From: Flavobacteriaceae bacterium YJPT1-3
GTDB taxonomy: Bacteria > Bacteroidota > Bacteroidia > Flavobacteriales > Flavobacteriaceae
NCBI GenBank assembly: GCA_029866965.1
Contig: CP123444.1
Span: forward strand, 1,529,501-1,593,500
Length of the DNA stretch: 64,000 bases
Direction: 5' to 3'
The notes beneath the pieces were generated by a model, which had not been told where the DNA came from, searched no databases, and saw only the letters and a program-made list of their open reading frames with translations. This document shows, piece after piece, positions 17,633-25,985 of this stretch (its first letter is position 1; the number at the start of each line of letters is the position of its first letter). Position numbers and translations under genes: made by a program.

Positions 17633-18560
17633 AAACTATGCGGGTATTCCGGATGCTTTCGCGAAAGCGGAAACCTCAAAAGTCATTTTGATCCCGGTAC
17701 CTTATGATGGAACGAGCACCTGGCAAAAGGGTGCAGATAAAGGGCCTGCAGCCTTCCTCGAAGCTTCGGAGAACATGGAGCTCTACGATATTGAAACCGC
17801 TACCGAGGTGTATCAGCAGGGTATCTATCTGGCCGATGCCATTACTGAAAACAGCTCTCCCGAGGCCATGGTTGACGCCGTGCATGAAGTGGTTAAAGAA
17901 TACATCAAGAAGAACAAATTCGTCACCTTATTTGGAGGGGAGCATTCGATCTCTATAGGGAGTATTCGTGCCTTTAATGAATGTTTCGATGACCTAACCG
18001 TCCTGCAAATTGATGCCCATGCTGATTTACGCAAGGAGTACGAAGGCAGTAGTTGCAATCATGCCTGTGCGGTTTATGAAGCCAGCCAGCAGGCCAATCT
18101 GGTGCAGGTGGGCATTCGCAGTATGGATAGCGTGGAAAAGGACGTCAATAATGAAGATAATATCTTCTTTGCTCACGAAATGGCTAAAGACGAATACTGG
18201 CCGGATACTGCGATCGAGCAGATGACCGAAAATGTATTTATTACCATAGATCTGGACGGATTAGACCCCTCCATCTGTCCGGCAACAGGAACTCCCGAAC
18301 CTGGAGGATTATTCTGGTACGAAACCCTGGACTTCTTAAAACGGGTATTCGAGGAGAAAAATGTGGTGGGCTTTGATATTGTAGAGCTATGTCCCTTGCC
18401 AGAGGACAAGTCGTCGAACTTTTTAGCCGCCAAACTCTACTACAAAATGCTGTCGTATAAATTCATGGGTACTGATATAGACGAAGAATACGACAATACC
18501 TTTGATTCGAGTGGATCGGGGAAAACCAATTCAAAATTTGAAGATGACGATGAGTACTAA
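17619..18560 (+). CDS. speB: Agmatinase, ureohydrolase family
   Basis: The 313-residue enzyme hydrolyses agmatine to putrescine and urea at a binuclear Mn site. Metal motifs are complete: GGEHSISIGS, DAHADLR and TIDLDGLDPS; the C-terminus is a hydrophilic acidic tail. I chose the ATG at 17619, overlapping the speA end by 14 bp; a TTG two codons upstream is possible. Formiminoglutamase or arginase are alternatives by family, but the speA overlap favours agmatinase. Confidence 0.92.
   Translation: MTTTKNYAGIPDAFAKAETSKVILIPVPYDGTSTWQKGADKGPAAFLEASENMELYDIETATEVYQQGIYLADAITENSSPEAMVDAVHEVVKEYIKKNKFVTLFGGEHSISIGSIRAFNECFDDLTVLQIDAHADLRKEYEGSSCNHACAVYEASQQANLVQVGIRSMDSVEKDVNNEDNIFFAHEMAKDEYWPDTAIEQMTENVFITIDLDGLDPSICPATGTPEPGGLFWYETLDFLKRVFEEKNVVGFDIVELCPLPEDKSSNFLAAKLYYKMLSYKFMGTDIDEEYDNTFDSSGSGKTNSKFEDDDEY
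17655..17668. repeat. Iterated palindrome GCTTTCGCGAAAGC in speB
   Basis: Perfect copy, read as AFAKA at residues 13-17, in the variable N-terminus before the conserved fold. Confidence 0.85.
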
Positions 18561-19524
18561 CAAGCCGATCACCCAATTCATAGAAAAATACTTTTTACAC
18601 TTTAATGCCGCAGCCCTGGTGGATGCAGCTAAGGGATACGAAGATCAACTCAATCAAGGGGCTAAAATGCTGGTTTCACTGGCCGGTGCCATGAGTACAG
18701 CCGAACTGGGTAAAATATTCGCGGAGATGATTCGTCAGGATAAAGTGCACATCATCAGTTGTACCGGAGCCAACCTGGAAGAGGACATCATGAATCTGGT
18801 AGCGCACTCCCATTACAAACGTGTGCCTAACTACCGGGATCTGACCCCTCAGGAGGAGTGGGATCTTTTGGAAAAAGGCTTGAACCGAGTGACCGATACC
18901 TGCATCCCGGAAGAGGAGGCCTTCAGAAGACTACAGCAGCACATCTATAAAATCTGGAAAGAGGCCGATGAAAAAGGCGAGCGCTATCTCCCCCACGAGT
19001 ACATGTACAAGATGCTCTTGAGCGGCGTTTTGGAGGAGCACTACGAAATCGATCTTAAAGACAGCTGGATGTATGCGGCGGCAGAAAAGAATTTACCCAT
19101 CATCTGCCCGGGCTGGGAAGATAGCACTATGGGGAACATTTTTGCGTCCTACGTGTTAAAAGGCGATTTAAAAGCCAGCACCATGAAATCGGGTATTGAA
19201 TACATGACGTTCCTCGCTGATTGGTACACAGATAACTCAGAACACGGAATCGGATTCTTTCAGATTGGTGGAGGAATTGCCGGCGATTTCCCCATCTGCG
19301 TAGTGCCTATGCTCTATCAGGATATGGAACGCACAGACACCCCATTCTGGAGCTATTTTTGTCAAATTTCAGATTCCACCACCAGCTACGGAAGTTACTC
19401 TGGTGCAGTGCCTAACGAAAAGATCACCTGGGGTAAATTGGATATCGATACCCCGAAATTTATAATTGAAAGCGACGCCACTATTGTGGCACCATTAATT
19501 TTTGCATATTTACTGCAGATGTAA
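18550..19524 (+). CDS. Deoxyhypusine synthase-like protein (possible homospermidine synthase)
   Basis: The 324-residue protein has the DHS fold: the N-terminal FNAAALVDAAKGYED, MLVSLAGAMSTAELG, ISCTGANLEEDI, GIGFFQIGGGIAGDFP and, near the end, KITWGKLDID, where Lys296 aligns with the catalytic lysine of eukaryotic DHS. Bacteria have no eIF5A, so the protein substrate is absent. Some bacterial DHS homologues act as homospermidine synthases. Location right after speA-speB suggests putrescine as substrate. An ATG at 18544 or a longer frame from 18502 are alternative starts, but 18550 gives the least overlap with speB (11 bp). Confidence 0.85.
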   Translation: MSTNKPITQFIEKYFLHFNAAALVDAAKGYEDQLNQGAKMLVSLAGAMSTAELGKIFAEMIRQDKVHIISCTGANLEEDIMNLVAHSHYKRVPNYRDLTPQEEWDLLEKGLNRVTDTCIPEEEAFRRLQQHIYKIWKEADEKGERYLPHEYMYKMLLSGVLEEHYEIDLKDSWMYAAAEKNLPIICPGWEDSTMGNIFASYVLKGDLKASTMKSGIEYMTFLADWYTDNSEHGIGFFQIGGGIAGDFPICVVPMLYQDMERTDTPFWSYFCQISDSTTSYGSYSGAVPNEKITWGKLDIDTPKFIIESDATIVAPLIFAYLLQM

Positions 19525-19557
19525 TCAACTATTCAACACCCAAAGACTACACAAGCT

Positions 19558-19878
19558 ATGAATACGAAAAAACGTGTCATCGTTGATTTTAAGAAACTGA
19601 CTCCGGAAGTGTTGAAACTTCTGGTAGAAAAATACCCGGACGGCTATGACGATCTTAATGTCATTCGATTTAAAAATGCCAAAGGCGAGAGTATAGAAGC
19701 CGTTGAAGTGGAAACGGAGGACACCAAATACCTGGTGAAGATCAGCGCCAAACTAGAGCGTACTATGGAAGCCTACGACGAGGAGGATTACGCCGAGTTT
19801 GAGGACGATGATCCGACTGCCGTACAAGCTCCGGAAATTCCGGAACCGGAAGAGGATATGGAAGAGGACGACGACTAA
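19558..19878 (+). CDS. Small acidic protein of unknown function
   Basis: I recognise no domain with a known function in this 106-residue protein. The first 70 residues look folded (VIVDFKKLTPEVLKLLVEKY, then a beta-rich KGESIEAVEVETEDTKYLVK). The last 35 are strongly acidic (EEDYAEFEDDD, EPEEDMEEDDD) and probably disordered. Similar short acidic proteins are common in Flavobacteriaceae. It lies 33 bp after the DHS-like gene and 29 bp before the GNAT-nitrilase gene, on the same strand, so it is likely part of the polyamine operon. A nucleic-acid-mimic or binding role is speculation. Confidence 0.75.
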   Translation: MNTKKRVIVDFKKLTPEVLKLLVEKYPDGYDDLNVIRFKNAKGESIEAVEVETEDTKYLVKISAKLERTMEAYDEEDYAEFEDDDPTAVQAPEIPEPEEDMEEDDD

Positions 19879-19907
19879 TCGTCATCCTAGACTGAGGAGA
19901 GATTTAT

Positions 19908-21437
19908 ATGCAGGAGAAAATTGAAAATATCGAGCTGAAGTACCTGACGCTCGAAGACTATCGCCAACTTAAAAATGCCATTGTTCAGACCTACGCCGGA
20001 ATGCCCAATTCCTACTGGGAGGAAAGTCAGATCGCTAAACTGATTGAAGTATTTCCCCAGGGGCAGGTCGTGCTCAAAGCCAATGATGAGATCGCCGGCT
20101 GCGCCCTATCGTTGATCGTAGATTACAATCGCTTCAGTAAGAACCACAACTATGACCAGATCACGGGCAATGACACCTTCAGTACCCACGATGAAAATGG
20201 AGACCTGTTGTATGGGATCGACGTATTTATCAAAGAAAATTTCAGGGGCATGCGGCTGGGTCGCCGACTGTATGACTACCGAAAAGAGCTCTGCGAACAG
20301 CGTAACCTTAAGGGAATTGCGTTTGGCGGCAGGATGCCCAACTACTATCAGTATTCCAAAGAATTAACGCCCAAACAGTACATTGAAAAGGTGAAGTCAC
20401 GGGAAATTAAAGATCCCGTACTCAATTTTCAGATCGCCAATGACTTCCATCCTTCTCGGGTGCTTAAGAATTATCTTAAGGGCGATAAGGCTTCCCGCGA
20501 TTATGCGGTGCTGATGGAGTGGGATAATATCTACTACGAAGAACCAGCAGCCGTTGAGGAGCCCAGTTCTACCAAAACGGTGGTGCGTCTGGGGCTCATC
20601 CAGTGGCAAATGCGCCTCTACGATGGTTTTGAAGATGTCATGCAGCAGGCCGAGTATTTTATCGATACCGTAGCCGGGTACCGAAGTGATTTCGCCCTAT
20701 TCCCGGAATTCTTTAACGCTCCCCTGATGGCGGAGTACAACCATTTGAGTGAGCCGGAAGCCATTCGAAAACTAGCCGAATATACCGAGCGGATCAAAGA
20801 CCGAATGTCTCAGTTTTCTGTCTCCTACAACATCAATATCATCACCGGGAGCATGCCTGAGGTAGTGGACGGCAAACTCTACAATGCCGGTTATTTATGC
20901 AAACGAGACGGTTCGGTAGAACGCTTTGAAAAAATACACGTGACTCCCGATGAGGCTAAAGTCTGGGGTATGCAACCGGGCAACGCCGTACAGGTGTACG
21001 ACACCGATTGTGGCAAGATTGGCATCCTAATTTGCTACGACAGTGAATTCCCGGAACTTTCCCGATTACTGGCCCTGGAAGGCATGGATATTCTTTTTGT
21101 TCCCTTTTTGACCGATACGCAAAATGGCTATTCCCGGGTGCGTCGCTGTTGTCAGGCCCGTGCTATTGAGAACGAATGCTATGTGGCCATTGCCGGTAGT
21201 GTAGGGAACTTACCCAAAGTACACAACATGGACATTCAATACGCCCAGAGTGCCGTGTTCACCCCCTGTGATTTTGCCTTTCCGAATAACGGGGTCAAGG
21301 CTGAAACCACACCCAATACCGAAATGATCTTAGTGGCCGATGTGGATATTGATCTGCTGCGTGAGCTTAACGCTTATGGAAGTGTCAGAAATCTCAAGGA
21401 CCGGCGGGAAGATATTTATACTTTAAAGCGTTCTTAG
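19908..21437 (+). CDS. Fusion protein: GNAT acetyltransferase domain plus carbon-nitrogen hydrolase
   Basis: The 509-residue two-domain protein has residues about 10-205 as a GNAT acetyltransferase (acetyl-CoA loop FRGMRLGRRL, 112-121; substrate-region FGGRMPNYYQYS). Residues about 225-505 form a nitrilase-superfamily domain with an intact triad: Glu267 in LFPEFFNAP, Lys342 in FEKIHVTPDE and Cys376 in GILICYDSEFPEL. The YDSEFPE signature is amidase-like rather than nitrilase-like. Lying downstream of speA-speB, it may acylate or deacylate polyamines or hydrolyse an amide such as N-carbamoylputrescine, though that would duplicate the speB route. The start at 19908 is preceded by a purine-rich GAGGAGAG. 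Confidence 0.88.
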   Translation: MQEKIENIELKYLTLEDYRQLKNAIVQTYAGMPNSYWEESQIAKLIEVFPQGQVVLKANDEIAGCALSLIVDYNRFSKNHNYDQITGNDTFSTHDENGDLLYGIDVFIKENFRGMRLGRRLYDYRKELCEQRNLKGIAFGGRMPNYYQYSKELTPKQYIEKVKSREIKDPVLNFQIANDFHPSRVLKNYLKGDKASRDYAVLMEWDNIYYEEPAAVEEPSSTKTVVRLGLIQWQMRLYDGFEDVMQQAEYFIDTVAGYRSDFALFPEFFNAPLMAEYNHLSEPEAIRKLAEYTERIKDRMSQFSVSYNINIITGSMPEVVDGKLYNAGYLCKRDGSVERFEKIHVTPDEAKVWGMQPGNAVQVYDTDCGKIGILICYDSEFPELSRLLALEGMDILFVPFLTDTQNGYSRVRRCCQARAIENECYVAIAGSVGNLPKVHNMDIQYAQSAVFTPCDFAFPNNGVKAETTPNTEMILVADVDIDLLRELNAYGSVRNLKDRREDIYTLKRS

Positions 21438-21479
21438 TCCAGCTTTAAATTCATGCCGGGATTGGTTACCTTGCGCCTT

Positions 21480-21487
21480 TAAATTTG
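21480..21487 (+). promoter_or_regulatory. Candidate -7 box TAAATTTG before the GT2 gene
   Basis: TAAATTTG fits TAnnTTTG and ends 3 nt before the ATG at 21491, so the mRNA would be leaderless. It also contains the TTG that would start the protein two codons earlier, which makes the ATG the better start. Confidence 0.4.
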
Positions 21488-21490
21488 ACT

Positions 21491-22213
21491 ATGTCTTATC
21501 GCCTGACCATTATCGTTCCTGTTTATAATGAAGAAGACAATCTGGAGCGGGTAGAAACGGAGTTTTTAAAATTTCTACCTACTGCTTCCGCGAAAGCGAA
21601 AGTGCTTTTCGTCAATGACGGATCTAAGGATGACAGTCAGCGGCTGATCGAAGCCATCTGTGCGCGAAATGCCGATTTTGAATACCTTTCTTTTAAGCAA
21701 AATGCGGGATTGAGCGCCGCCATCAAAGCGGGGTTTGACCACGCCACCACCGAGCTGGTGGGCTATATTGACAGCGATCTGCAAACAAGTCCGGAGGATT
21801 TTAATTTATTATTAGAGCAGATTGGGCCTTACGATCTGGTCACTGGCGTACGTGCTAACCGTAAGGATAGTTTTGTCAAAAACGCTTCCTCCAAGATTGC
21901 TAACGGGATTCGCAGGGCCTTTACCCACGACGGGATGGACGATACGGGCTGCCCACTCAAAATCATCAAGACCGATTACGCCAAGCGCATTCCCATGTTT
22001 AAGGGATTGCACCGCTTTCTACCGGCCATGATCTTACTACAAAATGGCAAGGTTCTTCAGGTGCCGGTACAACACTTTCCCAGAGTGGCCGGACAGGCCA
22101 AATTTGGTTTATGGAACCGATTACTCGGACCATTAGCCGACTGTTTTGCCTACCTCTGGATGAAAAAGAAATACATCAATTATCAAGTAGCCAAAACCAG
22201 CGATGGACAGTAG
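21491..22213 (+). CDS. DPM1-like family 2 glycosyltransferase (polyprenyl-phosphate sugar transfer)
   Basis: The 240-residue GT-A enzyme starts LTIIVPVYNEEDNLERV and has FVNDGSKDDS for nucleotide binding, the metal motif DSDLQ and the C-terminal acceptor region GLHRFLPAMILLQNG. This is the DPM1/ArnC type that moves a sugar from a nucleotide donor to polyprenyl phosphate. There is no long C-terminal membrane segment. Its end overlaps the LAB_N gene by 11 bp, and an ArnT-like transferase follows, giving an Arn-like order. The bases at 21584-21597 are a one-mismatch form of the GCTTTCGCGAAAGC palindrome. Confidence 0.88.
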   Translation: MSYRLTIIVPVYNEEDNLERVETEFLKFLPTASAKAKVLFVNDGSKDDSQRLIEAICARNADFEYLSFKQNAGLSAAIKAGFDHATTELVGYIDSDLQTSPEDFNLLLEQIGPYDLVTGVRANRKDSFVKNASSKIANGIRRAFTHDGMDDTGCPLKIIKTDYAKRIPMFKGLHRFLPAMILLQNGKVLQVPVQHFPRVAGQAKFGLWNRLLGPLADCFAYLWMKKKYINYQVAKTSDGQ

Positions 22214-22826
22214 TTGGTGGGTCTATGCCATAGGTTTTAGCGCTCAGATCCTGTTCTCGGGCCGACTCGCGGTGCAGTGGATCCTTTCTGAAAAAAGCAA
22301 AACGGTGGTCACGCCCATCACCTTTTGGTGGCTTAGTTTGGCTGCCTCTTTTTTGTTGTTTGTCTACGGTTATCTCAGGGAAGATTTTGCGATCATGTTG
22401 GGCCAGACCTTGACATACTTCATCTATATCCGCAACCTACAGATCCAAAAACAATGGTACCGATTGCCCAGGGCCGCCCGGGCTTTCTTGTGGGTTTTTC
22501 CGGTGCTTATTGTGATCTACGGCTATAACAACGGGGACTACGATCTGCAAAAGTTATTTCAAAATGAGGCGATCCCACTTTGGTTATTGATTTTAGGCAG
22601 TGTAGCTCAGGTCGTATTTACCTTCCGCTTTATTTATCAATGGATCTACTCAGAGAAGCATCGTATTTCAACCCTACCCCAGGGATTTTGGATCTTGAGT
22701 TTGGTGGGCGCCCTGATGATCCTGACTTACGCGGTCCTTCGTCGGGATCCGGTCTTGTTTTTTGGGCATGTGATGGGAAGTGTAGTCTATATCCGAAATT
22801 TGATCTTAGGTAAGCAAAAGAAATGA
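22203..22826 (+). CDS. Membrane protein with two LAB_N (lipid-A-disaccharide synthase N-terminal) repeats
   Basis: The 207-residue protein is almost entirely membrane helices. Two copies of the LAB_N motif are visible, 121 residues apart: residues 11-82 (RLAVQWILSEKSK, FWWLSL, FIYIRNLQ) and 132-203 (RFIYQWIYSEKHR, FWILSL, VVYIRNLI). LAB_N is related in layout to small PQ-loop-type transporters. The gene overlaps the GT2 gene by 11 bp and the GT39 gene by 4 bp, so all three are translationally coupled. Role is inferred only from context: a lipid-linked sugar flippase or a GT39 partner is plausible. Confidence 0.82.
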   Translation: MDSSWWVYAIGFSAQILFSGRLAVQWILSEKSKTVVTPITFWWLSLAASFLLFVYGYLREDFAIMLGQTLTYFIYIRNLQIQKQWYRLPRAARAFLWVFPVLIVIYGYNNGDYDLQKLFQNEAIPLWLLILGSVAQVVFTFRFIYQWIYSEKHRISTLPQGFWILSLVGALMILTYAVLRRDPVLFFGHVMGSVVYIRNLILGKQKK

Positions 22827-24472
22827 TAGCTCTGCTGGAGAAATATCCTAAGACTACCCTCTTCACGCTAGTGTTGCTCATGCTTTTGCCCCACCTCTCC
22901 ATACTGGAGGTGACCATCATGGAAGCGCGTAATTTCATCACCGCTCGAGAGATGTTAACCTTAGATCATTGGCTGCTCACCACCATGAACGATGCTCCAC
23001 GCTATGAGAAGCCACCACTACCTACCTGGCTATCGGCCCTATCTGCCTCCCTTTTTGGATTGCAGGTCTGGGCGCTGCGATTTCCGGCGGTCCTGATGGT
23101 GGCCTTTTTGGGCCTGGGTGTATTTGCGCTTTCGTGCTTAGTGTTCCGTAGTTCTCTTGAAAGGCATCAAACGGAGGGAGAAAAGCTAACCCTGGAACGA
23201 AGTCAAGCGCTACAGTACGGCTTAATCGCCGTGACTTCTTTTTATGTCATTGGGATCCTCTTTGAAGGCCCCTGGGATATCTACGCACATACCTTCACCT
23301 TGGGTGCGATTTATGGCCTGTATCGAGAATTTCAAGTAAAGCAATCTTTAGGAAATGTAGTCTTGGCCGGACTTTGTCTGGGAGCGGGGATATTAAGCAA
23401 AGGTCCTGTATCTCTATACGCCCTCTTTCTTCCGTTCTTGATCGCCTACGGAATGACCTACGGAGGCCGCACTCTATCCTCCCGCTGGAAAGCAATCGGT
23501 GGGGTACTGCTCATCGGATTACTGTCCGGTGGCTGGTGGTACGCCTATGTGCGTTGGGCAGATCCGGCGGCTTTTGAAGCCATCGCTGCACGAGAAACCG
23601 CTAATTGGGGAAGCTACAACATCAGACCCTTCTACTACTACTGGAGCTTTTTTACCCAGAGTGGAATCTGGACCCTTCCGGCGGTAATGGCTTTGATGTA
23701 TCCCTACCTAAAATCCAGAGTAAAACACCTCAAAGCCTATCAATTGACATTTTGGTGGACGATTTCCGCGGTCATCCTGTTATCGGTCATCCCTGAAAAA
23801 AAATCCCGCTATCTAATGCCCGTGCTCATCCCTCTGGCAATGAATACAGGATTCTACATCCACTTCGTAATTCAGAAATTTAATCGATTCAAACAGGGTT
23901 GGGAGCGAATACCCGTGTATGTCCATTTTGGTCTGCTCGCTCTGATCGCGTTAAGCGTACCCATAGCACTCTACCTCCTGCTTGGTGATCAACTAAGCGG
24001 CTACTGGATTTGGTACACGCTACTTAGTCTGGCAAGTTTGATTCTGGGAGTCTTCTTACTGGTTCAACTCCGAAGAGGAGCAATTAAGACTGCTTTTTAT
24101 GGAAGCATTGGTTTTGTTTTGGTTTTATTGATCTTCGGTTTTCCTTTGGCTAAAGTGGCGCAATCCAATCCAAACTATCGCTCTTTAGGTGAACTGCAGC
24201 AGATTGAACTACCGGTGTACGCCTGGGAAGAACCAGGACCGGAGGTGCTCTGGGATTACGGATCGGTCCTACCCCTACTAAGGAGCAGAGACACAAGCTT
24301 ACCGGATAAATTAGGTGTTCTGGTCGACCTGGAAGCAGTGAACAGGCTCCAGGAGCAGTATCCGGACCGCCGCTTAATTCATCAGGCGACTTATGATCTG
24401 AATACGGTGGCACCTGATGAAAAAGGCCGCAAGGGCCGACTCACCATTGAGTACTATTGGTTGGTTAAATGA
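22823..24472 (+). CDS. ArnT-like family 39 glycosyltransferase
   Basis: The 549-residue GT-C membrane enzyme has an acidic first-loop motif (TIMEARNFITAREM) and RYEKPPLPTWLSAL, the family hallmark of ArnT/PMT-type enzymes that use polyprenyl-phosphate sugars. About a dozen helices follow, and VIPEKKSRYLMPVLIPLAM is the conserved late loop. The C-terminal 100 residues are soluble and probably periplasmic. It should move a sugar from the lipid carrier, made by the GT2 two genes upstream, to lipid A, another glycan or protein. The 3' end overlaps the convergent gene by 19 bp. Confidence 0.87.
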   Translation: MIALLEKYPKTTLFTLVLLMLLPHLSILEVTIMEARNFITAREMLTLDHWLLTTMNDAPRYEKPPLPTWLSALSASLFGLQVWALRFPAVLMVAFLGLGVFALSCLVFRSSLERHQTEGEKLTLERSQALQYGLIAVTSFYVIGILFEGPWDIYAHTFTLGAIYGLYREFQVKQSLGNVVLAGLCLGAGILSKGPVSLYALFLPFLIAYGMTYGGRTLSSRWKAIGGVLLIGLLSGGWWYAYVRWADPAAFEAIAARETANWGSYNIRPFYYYWSFFTQSGIWTLPAVMALMYPYLKSRVKHLKAYQLTFWWTISAVILLSVIPEKKSRYLMPVLIPLAMNTGFYIHFVIQKFNRFKQGWERIPVYVHFGLLALIALSVPIALYLLLGDQLSGYWIWYTLLSLASLILGVFLLVQLRRGAIKTAFYGSIGFVLVLLIFGFPLAKVAQSNPNYRSLGELQQIELPVYAWEEPGPEVLWDYGSVLPLLRSRDTSLPDKLGVLVDLEAVNRLQEQYPDRRLIHQATYDLNTVAPDEKGRKGRLTIEYYWLVK

Positions 24473-25842
24473 GGTTTCCTGGCAGAACCCCATCGGTAGG
24501 CCTGCCTTAGTTCGTAGATCGCAAGTCCAATAACCGTGAGATATTCTAGTGCGATCAGGAGGGGTCGTTCGGAAAATTCGGTCGCTCCATAGGCTGAATA
24601 GCTTAGAAATACAGTGAAGCTCCACAGAACTGGAAAGCGATAGCGCGTGAATATGCAGAGCAAAAGGGGAGTGGCCACATACCAGGGATGCACGGTAGTC
24701 GACAGTAGAAAGTAGAAACACACTCCAAACAGCGCAGCAGTAAGCCATTGTCGGGTGCCCCGATTATTACGTAGTAGGCTTAACCCAATTAGGAAAATCA
24801 CGGTAACTACAGGCAGAATGGGTCCTACTTCTCCAATGATATTCCAGCCTTTGACCTGATAACCCACCCAACGGATCAGATAATAGACACTAGCATTGAA
24901 CTCAAACTTTTGAAACCAAAGCGCTATCGTATCTCCGAAATGAGTAATAAACTCCCCTGACAAGACGGGCAGGAAGAAAACTAAGCTAGTCAAAAGCACC
25001 AGTCCGTAATAGGGGATGCTCTTCCAGGATGTGCTAAACAGCTTCCGGTACGATTCCTTTTGGTTCCATCGGCTAAGGTGTTGAATGAGTACAGGCAATA
25101 GCAATAAAGGAAGCAATTTGACAGCGATGGATGACGTCCAGGCAAAAGCACTTAAGATCCAACGCTTGCGGTGTAGCCAATAAATCCCTAAGAGTAGGAA
25201 GAAGAGCATCACCGACTCAAAATGTAAATTTCCGCTCATTTCGATGATGACGAAGGGATTCAGGATATACCAATAAATCCGCTGTACGGGTAAATTCAAC
25301 TGCTCTAAAAGGCGCTTCCCAAACCAAAGAATTCCAAGCTCTGCACCTATGATTTGAAGGCGCAATACGATAACGCTTCCCAAAATGGATTGACCGGAGA
25401 GCAGCGCTGCTATTGCAAAACACAATTGATTTAAGGGTGGATAGTTGCTGTAGTGACTCGCATTGAGAGTTCCCATACCCGTAACCAATTCCCGGGCCTG
25501 AGGAACGATATTCCACAGGCCTTGATCCAGGTATTGTTCCGGAGTCGTTAGATAAGGATTGATCCCTTGTACGAGCAAGCGACCGTCCCATAAAAAGCGA
25601 TAAAAATCCTGAGAGAGATTTGGGATGCTGGGAAGTAGCGCTAGGCGGAAAAGCAACGCCAATCCGGCTAGCGCCCAAAAATGCGGACTGAAACGCTGGA
25701 TCAACTGGTAAGCGATCAAGAACAAGAGGAGGTAGGAAATAAGTAACTCTGTAAATTGGTCCCGCTCGAGTGCATAAGTCATCAGGCTGTACAGCAGTAA
25801 TGATCCTATGGCGAATAAATAAAAAGACAGGGCTTTAGGCAT
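24454..25842 (-). CDS. GT-C fold membrane glycosyltransferase (GT87/mannosyltransferase-like)
   Basis: The 462-residue protein has roughly eleven membrane helices. The first large loop holds LSQDFYRFLWDGRLLVQGINPY, with the acidic residue and FxWDGR pattern of GT-C mannosyltransferase-like proteins, followed by SHYSNYPPLNQLCFAI. These features fit a lipid-sugar-dependent transferase at the inner membrane. The assignment to GT87 is approximate and the substrate is unknown. I chose the ATG at 25842 because MPKALSFYLF begins the first helix; an ATG six codons upstream (25860) is possible. It is convergent with the GT39 gene and divergent from bglX. Confidence 0.75.
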   Translation of the reverse strand: MPKALSFYLFAIGSLLLYSLMTYALERDQFTELLISYLLLFLIAYQLIQRFSPHFWALAGLALLFRLALLPSIPNLSQDFYRFLWDGRLLVQGINPYLTTPEQYLDQGLWNIVPQARELVTGMGTLNASHYSNYPPLNQLCFAIAALLSGQSILGSVIVLRLQIIGAELGILWFGKRLLEQLNLPVQRIYWYILNPFVIIEMSGNLHFESVMLFFLLLGIYWLHRKRWILSAFAWTSSIAVKLLPLLLLPVLIQHLSRWNQKESYRKLFSTSWKSIPYYGLVLLTSLVFFLPVLSGEFITHFGDTIALWFQKFEFNASVYYLIRWVGYQVKGWNIIGEVGPILPVVTVIFLIGLSLLRNNRGTRQWLTAALFGVCFYFLLSTTVHPWYVATPLLLCIFTRYRFPVLWSFTVFLSYSAYGATEFSERPLLIALEYLTVIGLAIYELRQAYRWGSARKPHLTNQ

Positions 25843-25985
25843 AGTTCCATACTCAATCATTAGGCAAGGTACTACATCGATTCAAAAACTAAGGATTTTA
25901 GCAATTGGGCTCATCGCTTTAGTTTTCACAGAGCGTCAATTTTTACTGCCGATTTATTAACTTATGGCGTCAAAAAAATCACTTC

